The position numbers and the translations under genes are program-made. A DNA stretch of 34,749 bases, taken from positions 1 to 34,749 of the forward strand of contig NZ_MUXW01000026.1 of the NCBI RefSeq assembly GCF_002015085.1. The letters run 5' to 3'. The stretch comes from Glaesserella parasuis (GTDB taxonomy: Bacteria; Pseudomonadota; Gammaproteobacteria; Enterobacterales; Pasteurellaceae). Shown here piece by piece: positions 24,223 through 32,258 of this stretch; the first letter of the stretch is position 1, and every line of letters begins with the position of its first letter. The notes under the pieces were generated by a model. It did not search any database and was not told the origin of the DNA. It saw only the letters and a program-made list of their open reading frames with translations.

Positions 24223-24674
24223 AACAAATCGACTTAAAAATTTTAGATAAACGAATTGGCACAGAATTTCCATTGCCAACTTATGCAACAGCAGGTTCAG
24301 CAGGGTTAGATTTACGGGCATTAGTGGAGCAACCTTTAACCGTAGAAGCAGGACAGACAGTGTTAATTCCAACGGGGATTTCGGTTTATATCGCCGATCC
24401 AAACTTGGCAGCGGTAATTTTGCCTCGTTCAGGGCTTGGGCATAAAAACGGCATCGTATTGGGTAACTTGGTTGGCTTAATCGACAGCGATTATCAAGGT
24501 CCGTTAATGGTGTCTCTTTGGAACCGTAGCGATAAGCCGTTTACGATTGAAGTAGGCGTTCGTATTGCTCAGCTCGTTTTTGTTCCTGTGGTGCAGGCAC
24601 AATTTAATATCGTAGAAGAATTTACTGCAACCGACCGTGGCGAAGGCGGCTTTGGTCATTCAGGTAAACAATAG
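24219..24674 (+). CDS. dut: Deoxyuridine 5'-triphosphate nucleotidohydrolase (dUTPase)
   Basis: This trimeric cytosolic enzyme hydrolyses dUTP to dUMP, keeping uracil out of DNA and supplying the thymidylate precursor. All five motifs are present in 151 residues: AGSAGLDLRA, LPRSGLGHKNG, GNLVGLIDSDYQGPL with the catalytic Asp, NRSDKPFTIEVGVRIAQLVF, and the C-terminal RGEGGFGHSG that closes over the base. It is translationally coupled to coaBC by an ATGA overlap and lies eight bases before slmA, the order seen in E. coli. Confidence 0.98.
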   Translation: MKQIDLKILDKRIGTEFPLPTYATAGSAGLDLRALVEQPLTVEAGQTVLIPTGISVYIADPNLAAVILPRSGLGHKNGIVLGNLVGLIDSDYQGPLMVSLWNRSDKPFTIEVGVRIAQLVFVPVVQAQFNIVEEFTATDRGEGGFGHSGKQ

Positions 24675-24682
24675 GATAGAAA

Positions 24683-25288
24683 ATGACAGAACCTGTAATC
24701 AAAATGCCGAAAAAATCGGTAAAAGAACGCCAACAGCAAGTGTTAGAAGTTTTAATCGGCTTACTTAACTCGGAAGAAGGTATGCAACGTGTTACCACGG
24801 AGCGACTTGCCAAAGCGGTTGGGGTATCAGAAGGGGCTCTATATCGCTATTTTCCGAGTAAAACCAAGATGTTTGAGGCTTTGATTGAACGGATTGAGAT
24901 GACATTAACGAGCTATATCAATGCAAGTAAACGCCAAGAAAATACCGAATTGGCAGTAAAAGCGATTTTACAAACTATCTTAGAATTTGCACAAAAGAAC
25001 CCTGGGGTGACACGTATTCTAACAGGACACGCATTAATGTTTGAAGATGAGTTACTCAAAGCTCGTGTCGCAAAATTCTTTGAAGGATTAGAACTGCAAT
25101 TTATGAATTTATTGCAAATGCGTAAATTGCGTGAGGGCAGGGCTTTTGCTGATGAACGAGCATTGTCTGTTTACTTGGTGAATTTCTGTGAAGGGCAATT
25201 TTTACGCCTTGTTCGCTCAAATTTTGGCTTTAATCAACATCAACATTTTGAAAAACAGTGGCAACTGATTAAGCCATTATTCTACTAG
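24683..25288 (+). CDS. slmA: Nucleoid occlusion factor SlmA
   Basis: This 201-residue TetR-family DNA-binding protein binds specific chromosomal sites and blocks FtsZ ring assembly over the nucleoid. The HTH is RVTTERLAKAVGVSEGALYRYF (about residues 33-54), followed by PSKTKMFEALIERIE, and the C-terminal domain carries EGQFLRLVRSNFGFNQ. Sequence and location next to dut both support SlmA over other TetR regulators. GGATAGAAA precedes the ATG. Confidence 0.96.
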   Translation: MTEPVIKMPKKSVKERQQQVLEVLIGLLNSEEGMQRVTTERLAKAVGVSEGALYRYFPSKTKMFEALIERIEMTLTSYINASKRQENTELAVKAILQTILEFAQKNPGVTRILTGHALMFEDELLKARVAKFFEGLELQFMNLLQMRKLREGRAFADERALSVYLVNFCEGQFLRLVRSNFGFNQHQHFEKQWQLIKPLFY

Positions 25289-25295
25289 GAAAAAG

Positions 25296-25520
25296 ATGAT
25301 TATCCCTTGGCAAGAACTTGAAGAAAGCACCCTATATAATGTTTTAGATTCTTTTATTTTGAGAGAAGGAACAGATTATGGGGAGCGAGAACTCACACTC
25401 GCAGAAAAACGAGAACGTTTATTAGCTCAGTTAAAAGCCGATAAAGTTGTAATTGTTTGGTCAGAATTGCACGAAAGCATTGATATTAAAGATAAAAAAT
25501 CTTTCTTAGGGAATTTGTAA
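25296..25520 (+). CDS. yheU: UPF0270 protein YheU
   Basis: This is a 74-residue acidic protein. The family hallmark MIIPWQELEESTLYNVLDSFILREGTDYG is at the N-terminus, followed by ERELTLAEKRERLLAQLKADKVVIVWSELHES. Function is unknown. It lies seven bases after slmA and 66 bases before crp. AGGAAAAAG precedes the ATG. It may be the last gene of the coaBC run. Confidence 0.9.
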   Translation: MIIPWQELEESTLYNVLDSFILREGTDYGERELTLAEKRERLLAQLKADKVVIVWSELHESIDIKDKKSFLGNL

Positions 25521-25586
25521 ATTTATGCTAAAATTCTTGACGTAGTATTAAGCTATATCAACTATAAATGATTTATAGAGGTTTCT

Positions 25587-26261
25587 ATGCAAGATGTTTC
25601 AATCTCAACCGCACAGCTTGAAGATGTCAGCCCATTACCATCCATTCACGATCCTGCGGTGGAATGGTTTTTAACTCACTGTCATATTCATCGTTATCCA
25701 GCAAAATATACTTTAATTCACGCAGGTGAAGATGCTGAATCACTGTTTTATATTGTCAGCGGAGCTGTGTCTGTCTTTATCAAGGATGAAGAAGGCAAGG
25801 AGATGTTATTAACCAATTTAGGCCAAGGCGAATTTGTCGGTGAAATCAGCCTTTTTGAAGAAAAGGCTCAGCCTCGCACTGCTTGGGTAAGAACTAAAGG
25901 TAACTGTGAAATTGCTGAAATTTCTTATAAAAAATTCAAGCAATTAGTGCATCTTAATCCAGATATTTTGATGTATTTATCCGCACAGATGGCTCGCCGT
26001 TTACGAATGACATCAAGGCAGGTTAGCAACCTAGCATTTCTTGATGTAACAGGTCGTATTGCTCAAACATTGATGAATTTAGCTAAAATGCCTGATGCGA
26101 TGACTCACCCTCAGGGTATGCAGATTAAAATTACTCGCCAAGAAATTGGTCAAATGGTTGGTTGCTCACGAGAAACTGTAGGTCGTATTTTGAAAATGCT
26201 TGAGGATGAAGGGTTAATTTCTGCACATGGTAAAACTATCGTGGTGTATGGGACAAGATAA
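25587..26261 (+). CDS. crp: cAMP receptor protein (CRP)
   Basis: This is the global carbon regulator and binds cAMP and DNA as a dimer. At 224 residues it is about 14 longer at the N-terminus than E. coli CRP, like other Pasteurellaceae forms. The cAMP pocket includes GEFVGEISLFEEKAQPRTAWVR (about residues 82-103), with Glu, Arg and the following Ser/Thr region conserved. The DNA-recognition helix is in ITRQEIGQMVGCSRETVGRILKMLEDEGLI, ending VVYGTR. In this family CRP also controls competence and sugar use, and its likely site at galT lies in this window. Confidence 0.98.
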   Translation: MQDVSISTAQLEDVSPLPSIHDPAVEWFLTHCHIHRYPAKYTLIHAGEDAESLFYIVSGAVSVFIKDEEGKEMLLTNLGQGEFVGEISLFEEKAQPRTAWVRTKGNCEIAEISYKKFKQLVHLNPDILMYLSAQMARRLRMTSRQVSNLAFLDVTGRIAQTLMNLAKMPDAMTHPQGMQIKITRQEIGQMVGCSRETVGRILKMLEDEGLISAHGKTIVVYGTR

Positions 26262-26285
26262 CATATTAAAAATGCAAAGTGCTAC

Positions 26286-26313
26286 GTTAGATTATCAAAT
26301 CAATTAATCTAAC
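26286..26313 (+). terminator. Possible hairpin terminator after crp
   Basis: GTTAGATTA and TAATCTAAC form a perfect 9-bp stem with a 10-base loop, 24 bases after the crp stop codon. No T-run follows, so this is a weak or factor-assisted terminator at best. Confidence 0.4.
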
Positions 26314-26427
26314 TTAGCCTTAAAACATTAAGATTTCCCCCCAATTATTAACCCCATAAAAACTTTTGTCTATACACCGAAAAAACCTCTCTAAACCTCC
26401 TGATTGCCTTGCTACACATCGTTCCGC

Positions 26428-26455
26428 TTGACTACCCCCCTTAAAAAAATACAAT
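26428..26455 (+). promoter_or_regulatory. Predicted promoter of the frameshifted small gene
   Basis: TTGACT (26428-26433), a 16-base spacer and TACAAT (26450-26455). An AAGG ribosome site lies eight bases before the ATG at 26516, so the gene still has intact expression signals. Confidence 0.5.
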
Positions 26456-26515
26456 ATATCCATTTTGGCAAACGGTTTCGGAATTCATTTTTCTTTGACA
26501 AATTAAGGTTTAACT

Positions 26516-26952
26516 ATGCGCTCCTCTATTCCTTTATCACTCACTAATAAAACTCTTTCTGCGGCTTCAGGTAAAACTTATCATCTTGTTGATAAATCAG
26601 GAGAACCCCTTAAAGTCTTTTTCACTAAAATTGTTGATGAACAACTTGTTATTAGAAGAAATCAGGGATTGTTAGATATTATAACTTTAGTTGGGAATAT
26701 GAAACGACGGAAGGTACCCGTCAATCGATTAAGGCTGATGCCCATAGGGCAGAACAAACATCCTTAGTAGTGGATGATCGTGTTACTCTACAGGTGCCAT
26801 CAGGAGTGATTTCTATTGCCGCGACAGCTGTAAAAGGAAATACGAATGTTACCGCTATTGGCTCAGGTAGCTATGAATATACCATTGCAGTTGGATACAG
26901 CAAAGAAGCAGGCTTTATTCCTGATGTTGATCGATATGTGAGTATTGTTTAG
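26516..26952 (+). pseudogene. Unrecognised small gene, apparently frameshifted
   Basis: The first part (26516 on) reads MRSSIPLSLTNKTLSAASGK and EPLKVFFTKIVDEQLVIRRN, then QGLLD near 26675. After that the frame is poor and stops at 26767. The other frame, open from 26656 to 26952, reads YNFSWEYETTEGTRQSIKA, TSLVVDDRVTLQVPSGVISI and GSGSYEYTIAVGYSKEAGFI. Removing one AT from GATATTATAAC (about 26674-26684) joins them as QGLLD-YNFSWEYE, giving about 144 residues, so I infer a two-base duplication. No signal peptide or membrane segment is clear. The second half is beta-rich in character. I do not recognise the family. It sits between crp and a palindromic repeat and may be an island remnant. Confidence 0.6.
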
Positions 26953-26975
26953 CTGGTGTGTATTCCCCTCGCTAG

Positions 26976-27047
26976 CCCCCATCCCCCTCGCAAGCTCGGG
27001 GGCTTCCCCCATAAATGGGGGAAGGTGCCCGAAGGGCGGATGGGGGA
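26976..27047. repeat. Modular palindromic repeat downstream of pyrD
   Basis: The central hairpin CTTCCCCC-ATAAAT-GGGGGAAG (27003-27024) is followed by a small hairpin GCCC-GAA-GGGC (27027-27037) and a tail GGATGGGGGA (27038-27047). On its other side lies a reversed, imperfect second hairpin and a reversed tail CCCCCATCC (26976-26984). The 31 bases 27017-27047 recur exactly at 28153-28183 on the other side of pyrD. Confidence 0.85.
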
Positions 27048-27072
27048 CTCTTAGAAGTTTGTAAAACCATCC

Positions 27073-28080
27073 CTAAATAGAAATTTTCCTAACCAACTGC
27101 CGTACTAAATCCGGGCCTTGATAAATCATCGCAGAATAGAGTTGCAATAAACTTGCCCCTGCGTTGATTTTTTCTTGCCCTGATTGCACCGAATGAATAC
27201 CGCCACTGCCGATAATAGGCAGTTTGCCGTTTAACTCTTGAGAAAGTTGCGAAATAAGTTGAGTGCTTAGTGCATTTAACGGTTTGCCACTTAGCCCCCC
27301 TTGCTGATCCGCAAAAGGCAAGCCTGCGATGCTATCTCGTGAAAGTGTCGTGTTGCCAGCAATAACACCGTCAATTTGGTGGCGGACAAGACTGTCCGCA
27401 ACAGACGCGATTTCTTTGGCGGTGAGATCAGGGGCGATCTTCAAAACAAGCGGCTTGTACCCCCCAAATTTTTGCGAAAGTTGGGCTTGTTCGGCTTTAA
27501 GTGAGCGTAACAGATCGTCAAGTGCCTCGCCATATTGCAAAGAACGCAGATTTTTAGTGTTCGGCGATGAGATATTGACCGTCACATAACTGGCGTGTGG
27601 ATAGACTTTGCGTAAGCAAATTTGATAATCGTCCAAGCTATGTTCAATCGGGGTGATTGCGTTTTTCCCGATATTGATCCCAAGAATGCCGTTATATTTT
27701 GCCTTTTTTACATTTTCAATCAGCACATCAACCCCAAGATTATTAAAGCCGTTACGGTTGATAATGCCTTCGGCTTCAAGAATACGGAACTGTCGTGGAC
27801 GTGGATTACCGTCTTGTGCAACGGGGGTGACAGTGCCAACTTCAATAAAACCGAAACCTAATTTAGCAAAGCCATCAATCGCCTCGCCATTTTTATCCGC
27901 CCCTGCGGCTAAACCGATAGGGTTTTTGAAACGCAACCCCATTACTTCAGTCGGATTGTCGGGAAGCGAACAAGCCAAAGAAAACGGGGTTTTGCCGAAT
28001 AATTTTAAAGATTGAATAGCAAATTGATGGGCGTTTTCCGCATCAAGATTAAAGAGTGCTTTTTTGATAAGTGGGTACAT
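27073..28080 (-). CDS. pyrD: Dihydroorotate dehydrogenase (quinone), class 2
   Basis: This membrane-associated flavoenzyme oxidises dihydroorotate to orotate in pyrimidine synthesis and passes electrons to quinone. I start it at 28080 (MYPLIKKALFNLDAENAHQF, 335 residues), the class 2 N-terminal amphipathic helix. The 43 extra codons of the longer frame are encoded by the palindromic repeat. FMN and active-site motifs are GLAAGADKNGEAIDG, GFIEVGTVTPVAQDGNPRPR, the catalytic-Ser segment TVNISSPNTKNLRSLQ, GNTTLSRD and IIGSGGIHS. It is bracketed by repeats of one family on both sides. No strong ribosome site is visible. Confidence 0.96.
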   Translation of the reverse strand: MYPLIKKALFNLDAENAHQFAIQSLKLFGKTPFSLACSLPDNPTEVMGLRFKNPIGLAAGADKNGEAIDGFAKLGFGFIEVGTVTPVAQDGNPRPRQFRILEAEGIINRNGFNNLGVDVLIENVKKAKYNGILGINIGKNAITPIEHSLDDYQICLRKVYPHASYVTVNISSPNTKNLRSLQYGEALDDLLRSLKAEQAQLSQKFGGYKPLVLKIAPDLTAKEIASVADSLVRHQIDGVIAGNTTLSRDSIAGLPFADQQGGLSGKPLNALSTQLISQLSQELNGKLPIIGSGGIHSVQSGQEKINAGASLLQLYSAMIYQGPDLVRQLVRKISI

Positions 28081-28107
28081 CATTTGTATGAATATAAAAT
28101 TACAATT

Positions 28108-28252
28108 CTTCCCTCGTTTGAGGGAAAGAAAGAAAATTCTTCCCCCGCTTGCGGGGGAAGGTGCCCGAAGGGCGGATGGGGGAGAATTAAATATTCTTTC
28201 CGCCCCCATCCCCTTCGCTTCACGAAGGGACTTCCCCCATTTATGGGGGAAG
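28108..28252. repeat. Head-to-head modular palindromic repeat upstream of pyrD
   Basis: First comes an extra hairpin CTTCCCTC-GTTT-GAGGGAAAG (from 28108). Next is a full module: hairpin CTTCCCCCGC-TT-GCGGGGGAAG (28139-28160), hairpin GCCC-GAA-GGGC (28163-28173) and tail GGATGGGGGA (28174-28183). A reversed module follows: tail CCGCCCCCATCC (28200-28211), hairpin CCCTTCG-CTTCA-CGAAGGG (28211-28229) and hairpin CTTCCCCC-ATTTAT-GGGGGAAG (28231-28252). It would lie in the pyrD leader or in the space between prs and pyrD. Confidence 0.85.
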
Positions 28253-28293
28253 AATTAATTTTGCTTTCTAAAAATCAATGCCATACATTAGAA

Positions 28294-28321
28294 ATCAAAA
28301 ACCCAACCTTTCGGTTGGGCT
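28294..28321 (-). terminator. Intrinsic terminator after prs
   Basis: On the minus strand GCCCAACC-GAAA-GGTTGGG is followed by TTTTTGATTT, a few bases beyond the prs stop codon. Confidence 0.92.
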
Positions 28322-28326
28322 TTTGA

Positions 28327-29277
28327 TTAATGGCTGAACATTGCAGAAATAGACTCTTCGTTGCTAATACGACGAATAGCTTCTGCCAACATTCCTGATA
28401 AGGTTAATACACGCACTTTATTTAATGCACGGATCTCCGCAGAAAGTGGAATAGTATCTGTCACAATCACTTCATCAAGCGCATCATTCGCTAAGTTTTT
28501 CGCCGCACTGCCAGAGAAAACAGCGTGTGTTGCATAAGCAAATACACGACGAGCGCCACGCTCTTTTAATGCTTCTGCGGCTTTAACTAATGTGCCGCCA
28601 GTATCGATCATATCATCAACTAAGATACAATCACGATCTGCCACATCACCGATAATATGCATTACTTGAGCCACATTCGCTTTCGGACGACGTTTATCAA
28701 TAATCGCCATATCCGCATCATTTAATAATTTTGCAATAGCCCTTGCACGCACCACACCGCCAATATCAGGTGAAACCACAATCGGATTAACTAAATCGGT
28801 TTTCTTTAAAATATCTTCGATTAACACAGGCGAACCGAAAACGTTATCCACAGGCACATCAAAGAAGCCTTGGATCTGTTCTGCGTGTAGATCGCAAGTT
28901 AATACACGATCCACCCCCACACTTGAAAGGAAATCAGCAACCACTTTAGCGGTAATCGGCACACGCGCTGAACGCACACGACGATCTTGACGAGCATAAC
29001 CAAAGTAAGGAATTACGGCGGTAATACGACCTGCCGAAGCACGACGAAGTGCATCAACCATTACGATCAACTCCATTAAATTATCATTCGTTGGTGCACA
29101 GGTTGATTGCACAATAAAAATGTCCCCTCCACGCACATTTTCATTGATCTGCACTTGGATCTCACCATCGCTGAAACGACCTACTGTTGCATCACCGAGA
29201 GAAATATAAAGACGTTCAGCAATTCGTTTTGCTAATTCAGGAGTAGCGTTTCCAGCGAAGAGTTTAATATCAGGCAT
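28327..29277 (-). CDS. prs: Ribose-phosphate pyrophosphokinase
   Basis: This cytosolic enzyme transfers pyrophosphate from ATP to ribose 5-phosphate to form PRPP, the precursor for nucleotides, His, Trp and NAD. The 316 residues are nearly identical in layout to E. coli Prs: MPDIKLFAGNATPELAKRIA start, ATP region PYFGYARQDRRVRSARVPIT (about 96-115), divalent-cation loop DLHAEQIQGFFDVPVDN, and the PRPP-binding motif VDDMIDTGGTLVKAAEAL (about 219-236). It is last in lolB-ispE-prs, the conserved gammaproteobacterial order, and is followed by a clear terminator. Confidence 0.99.
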   Translation of the reverse strand: MPDIKLFAGNATPELAKRIAERLYISLGDATVGRFSDGEIQVQINENVRGGDIFIVQSTCAPTNDNLMELIVMVDALRRASAGRITAVIPYFGYARQDRRVRSARVPITAKVVADFLSSVGVDRVLTCDLHAEQIQGFFDVPVDNVFGSPVLIEDILKKTDLVNPIVVSPDIGGVVRARAIAKLLNDADMAIIDKRRPKANVAQVMHIIGDVADRDCILVDDMIDTGGTLVKAAEALKERGARRVFAYATHAVFSGSAAKNLANDALDEVIVTDTIPLSAEIRALNKVRVLTLSGMLAEAIRRISNEESISAMFSH

Positions 29278-29304
29278 TTTGGATAAACCTCTAGATGTAG
29301 ATTT

Positions 29305-30150
29305 TTAAGGATATAAATTGAGCGTTTTATGTAAAGGGGAAACATTTCTGCCTTGTGCCACAAAGCCCTCAACATTTTCAGGTTTTAGAGCAAACACACG
29401 GCGAGCCTCATCTTCACAATCAAATTCGGCAAACACACAAGCACCAGTGCCTGTTAGCCGAGACGGTGCGTATTGTACCAACCAATTTAGTAGATCATCA
29501 ACCTTTGAATACAGATCTCGGACAATTTTTTCGCAATCGTTTGCGAAAGGGGCATCAAGCAGTTCTGCTAAAGTACGTTTTGGAGTATCACGAGTTAAAT
29601 CGGGGTGCTTAAAAATCGAAGCGGTCGCAATCGCCTCATCGGGCTTTAACACCACATACCACTTCTCTTTTGGCTGACAAGGCGTTAATTTTTCACCAAC
29701 TCCCTCAGCAAAAGCCGCAATACCTCGCACAAAAATCGGCACATCTGCCCCCAAGGTTAATCCCATTTCAGCAAGTTGCTCAAGGGAAAGCCCTGTTTGC
29801 CAAAGCTCATTCAACGCAACTAACACCGTCGCCGCATTTGACGAACCACCACCAACACCCCCTCCCATCGGCAAGCGTTTAGTCACCCCAATGTTCGCCC
29901 CCAACGGACAAGCGGTCTTTTCTTGCAACAATTTTGCGGCACGATAAATCAGATTTTGCTCAACAGCCACACCATCAATCTGGTTAGTTAAATGAATAAT
30001 CGGATCTTGGCGAAGCTCAATCTCAATCTCATCACCAAAATCTACAAACTGAAACAGCGTTTGCAGTTCGTGATAGCCATCAGACCGCTTACCTGTAATA
30101 TACAAAAAAAGATTAAGTTTTGCAGGACTTGGAAAAGTGAAAGTTGCCAT
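29305..30150 (-). CDS. ispE: 4-diphosphocytidyl-2-C-methyl-D-erythritol kinase
   Basis: This GHMP-family kinase of the non-mevalonate isoprenoid pathway phosphorylates CDP-methylerythritol. The start at 30150 (MATFTFPSPAKLNLFLYITG, 281 residues) begins one base after the lolB stop codon; the seven codons before it in the longer frame overlap lolB. Signatures are PAKLNLFLYITGKRSDGYHEL with the catalytic Lys/Asp region, the ATP loop PMGGGVGGGSSNAATVLVAL (about 94-113) and the late TGTGACVFAEF. It is coupled tightly to lolB and followed by prs. Confidence 0.97.
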   Translation of the reverse strand: MATFTFPSPAKLNLFLYITGKRSDGYHELQTLFQFVDFGDEIEIELRQDPIIHLTNQIDGVAVEQNLIYRAAKLLQEKTACPLGANIGVTKRLPMGGGVGGGSSNAATVLVALNELWQTGLSLEQLAEMGLTLGADVPIFVRGIAAFAEGVGEKLTPCQPKEKWYVVLKPDEAIATASIFKHPDLTRDTPKRTLAELLDAPFANDCEKIVRDLYSKVDDLLNWLVQYAPSRLTGTGACVFAEFDCEDEARRVFALKPENVEGFVAQGRNVSPLHKTLNLYP

Positions 30151-30151
30151 A

Positions 30152-30784
30152 TTAGTACGCCCAATGATCAATACGAATTTTCAAGGTTTGAGAACCATTT
30201 TCCAACACAATCAACTTAGGCAAATTTGGCTGGCGATCTTCGTGATATTCCACAAAACGAACTTTCCACAACGTCCCATTGACCGCATAATCAAATTGAG
30301 CCAACTGACGTTTTTCATTCACAACATAGTTTGACTGTTGCTCAGGCTGACCTTTCACCCAATAGGCAAATTGATCTATCGGGAATGAAACGCCGATAAT
30401 CTCTTCCATTAACATCGCCACATCTGCTTCAGTGCGAGAACGCCCCTCGCTATCAGAAATGGTCATTCCATAGACATTACGTTGCAATTTCAATGATTTG
30501 CTTGATAAATTTGAAGACATCGTCAGCCCAAAGTTCGTCGGGGTTTTATATTGCCAATCAAAATGGGAAGAAAAACGTTCCTCAGGAGAAATATAGCCAA
30601 ATTGCCCTTTCGCCGAATAGGCGTTGATTTGTGTTAATTGTGCAAGATGTTGTTGCCATTTTGCATCATTATGTGGAATTGCCACCGTTGGCTGAGTGAT
30701 TTCAGTCGGAGCATCCAGCACAGAATGACAACCAGCAAGGGCAAATAACAGAGTAAGGGATAGCAGTTTTGTGAGTTTTTTCAT
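30152..30784 (-). CDS. lolB: Outer-membrane lipoprotein LolB
   Basis: This 210-residue outer-membrane lipoprotein receives lipoproteins from the periplasmic carrier LolA and inserts them into the outer membrane. The signal peptide MKKLTKLLSLTLLFALAGC ends in a lipobox with Cys19. The body has the Lol fold: YSAKGQFGYISPEERFSSHF and FGLTMSSNLSSKSLKLQRN are typical, as is FPIDQFAYWVKGQPE. First gene of lolB-ispE-prs, directly abutting ispE. Confidence 0.94.
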   Translation of the reverse strand: MKKLTKLLSLTLLFALAGCHSVLDAPTEITQPTVAIPHNDAKWQQHLAQLTQINAYSAKGQFGYISPEERFSSHFDWQYKTPTNFGLTMSSNLSSKSLKLQRNVYGMTISDSEGRSRTEADVAMLMEEIIGVSFPIDQFAYWVKGQPEQQSNYVVNEKRQLAQFDYAVNGTLWKVRFVEYHEDRQPNLPKLIVLENGSQTLKIRIDHWAY

Positions 30785-30904
30785 ACAATCCTCAAATTTG
30801 AAAGTTATAATAGTCTCAATAATATACTATGAAACTACAATCAAATTATTTTAAGAAAATATTTGATATTTACTAAAAATGGTGTGAGATCTACCCACTT
30901 GTTT

Positions 30905-32230
30905 CTAGCTTTCAACCCGTTCCCCCGTCGGCTTTCTCTGCTTACCAATATTCTTGGTATCTTTATGACGGGCTTTCACTTTCTTCTTCAAGCTCTCTTT
31001 TTTCTCTTCTTTCTTTTTCTTAATCCGCGCTTTCTCTTTTTTCGACACCGTATTCACCTCACCATCTTTTGGGGCTTTGGTGCGTGGTGCTAAGCCTTCA
31101 ATAATACGCGGTTTTAACGGCTCTTCCGTATAGCGTTTAATTTTGCCAAGTAGCTTGTAATCGTGAGCTTCGACTAACGATACTGCGGAACCTTTCTTGC
31201 CTGCACGAGCTGTACGCCCGATACGGTGTAGATAAGTATCTGCACTGTATGGCAAGTCAAAGTTAATTACAAAATCGACATCATCAATATCAATCCCACG
31301 AGCAGCCACATCCGTTGCCACCAACATATTTACCACGCCATCTTTTAAGCGAGCAATCGCTTGATTACGCTGTGTTTGTGCCATTTCGCCTTCTAGATAA
31401 GTCGAACGAATACCACGTTTACGCAAGGTTTCGCTTAGCTCTCGCACACTTTCACGGCGACGAACAAACACAATGCTTCGCTCAATCTCAAATTCACTTA
31501 TCAAACGAGCAAGTAATTTGGTTTTATGTTCAAGATTATCTGCGTGATAATACCACTGCTGAATTTTCTTACGTTCACGGCGACTTGGCTCTGCATCAAT
31601 TTGAACAGGATCATTTAAAATACGCTCGGCAAAATCGACTAACAATTCACCTTCAAGGGTGGCAGAAAATAGCCAAGTATATTTACGCCAACGGGTTTCC
31701 GCCGCAATTTTTTCGGCATCTTGCCCGAACCCCATTTGCAACATACGATCCGCTTCATCAAAAATTAAAATCTCGACAGAACGGCAATCAAAATTTTCTT
31801 CTTGAATATACTGTTGCAAACGCCCAGGTGTCGCCACCACAAGGTCTTGATTAGTGTTAAACACTTCGCCGTGGTTTTGATAAGCAACACCGCCTGTAAT
31901 AGTGGCAATTTTCAAGTTGGTAAATTGTGCCAACTCTTCCGCTTGCTCAGCGACTTGCATCGCTAATTCACGGGTTGGCGTTAAAATTAAAATGCGTGGT
32001 GGACCAGGATTGCGGCGAGGGTGATCGAGCAAATGTTGTAACGCTGGCAATAAAAATGCAGCGGTTTTTCCTGTGCCTGTCGGGGCTGAACCCAACACAT
32101 CTCGCCCTTCCATTGCAGGCGGAATGGTTTCTTGCTGAATAGCCGTTGGGCGTTTATAGCCTTTTTTTTCCAATGCTTGCAACAGCTCAGGGCTTAAATC
32201 TAATTCTTCAAAGGTGGTTAATTCGTTCAT
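30905..32230 (-). CDS. srmB: ATP-dependent RNA helicase SrmB (DEAD-box)
   Basis: This 441-residue cytosolic helicase helps early assembly of the 50S subunit. Motifs run in order: Q motif (YKRPTAIQQETIPP), motif I (APTGTGKTAAFLLPAL, about 50-65), Ia (PTRELAMQVAEQAEEL), GG (TITGGVAYQNHG), II (FDEADRMLQMGF), III (SATLEG), then IV-VI (SIVFVRRRESVRELSE, VATDVAARGIDID, YLHRIGRTARAGKKG). The C-terminal tail of about 60 residues is Lys/Arg-rich, with KKKVKARHKDTKNIGKQRKP, closely matching E. coli SrmB (RHRDTKNIGKRRKPSG), which separates it from RhlE, DeaD and RhlB. Confidence 0.96.
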   Translation of the reverse strand: MNELTTFEELDLSPELLQALEKKGYKRPTAIQQETIPPAMEGRDVLGSAPTGTGKTAAFLLPALQHLLDHPRRNPGPPRILILTPTRELAMQVAEQAEELAQFTNLKIATITGGVAYQNHGEVFNTNQDLVVATPGRLQQYIQEENFDCRSVEILIFDEADRMLQMGFGQDAEKIAAETRWRKYTWLFSATLEGELLVDFAERILNDPVQIDAEPSRRERKKIQQWYYHADNLEHKTKLLARLISEFEIERSIVFVRRRESVRELSETLRKRGIRSTYLEGEMAQTQRNQAIARLKDGVVNMLVATDVAARGIDIDDVDFVINFDLPYSADTYLHRIGRTARAGKKGSAVSLVEAHDYKLLGKIKRYTEEPLKPRIIEGLAPRTKAPKDGEVNTVSKKEKARIKKKKEEKKESLKKKVKARHKDTKNIGKQRKPTGERVES

Positions 32231-32258
32231 TTTGTTCTCTTGTTAATTTTTAAGAAAA

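Noticed and set aside
26656..26767. Treating 26516-26767 and 26770-26952 as two separate small genes
   Set aside because: The second has no ribosome site at its ATG, and its frame is open back to 26656 with protein-like sequence that continues the first half after one small shift.
28081..28209. N-terminal extension of pyrD
   Set aside because: These codons are the palindromic repeat read through; the conserved class 2 N-terminus begins at 28080.
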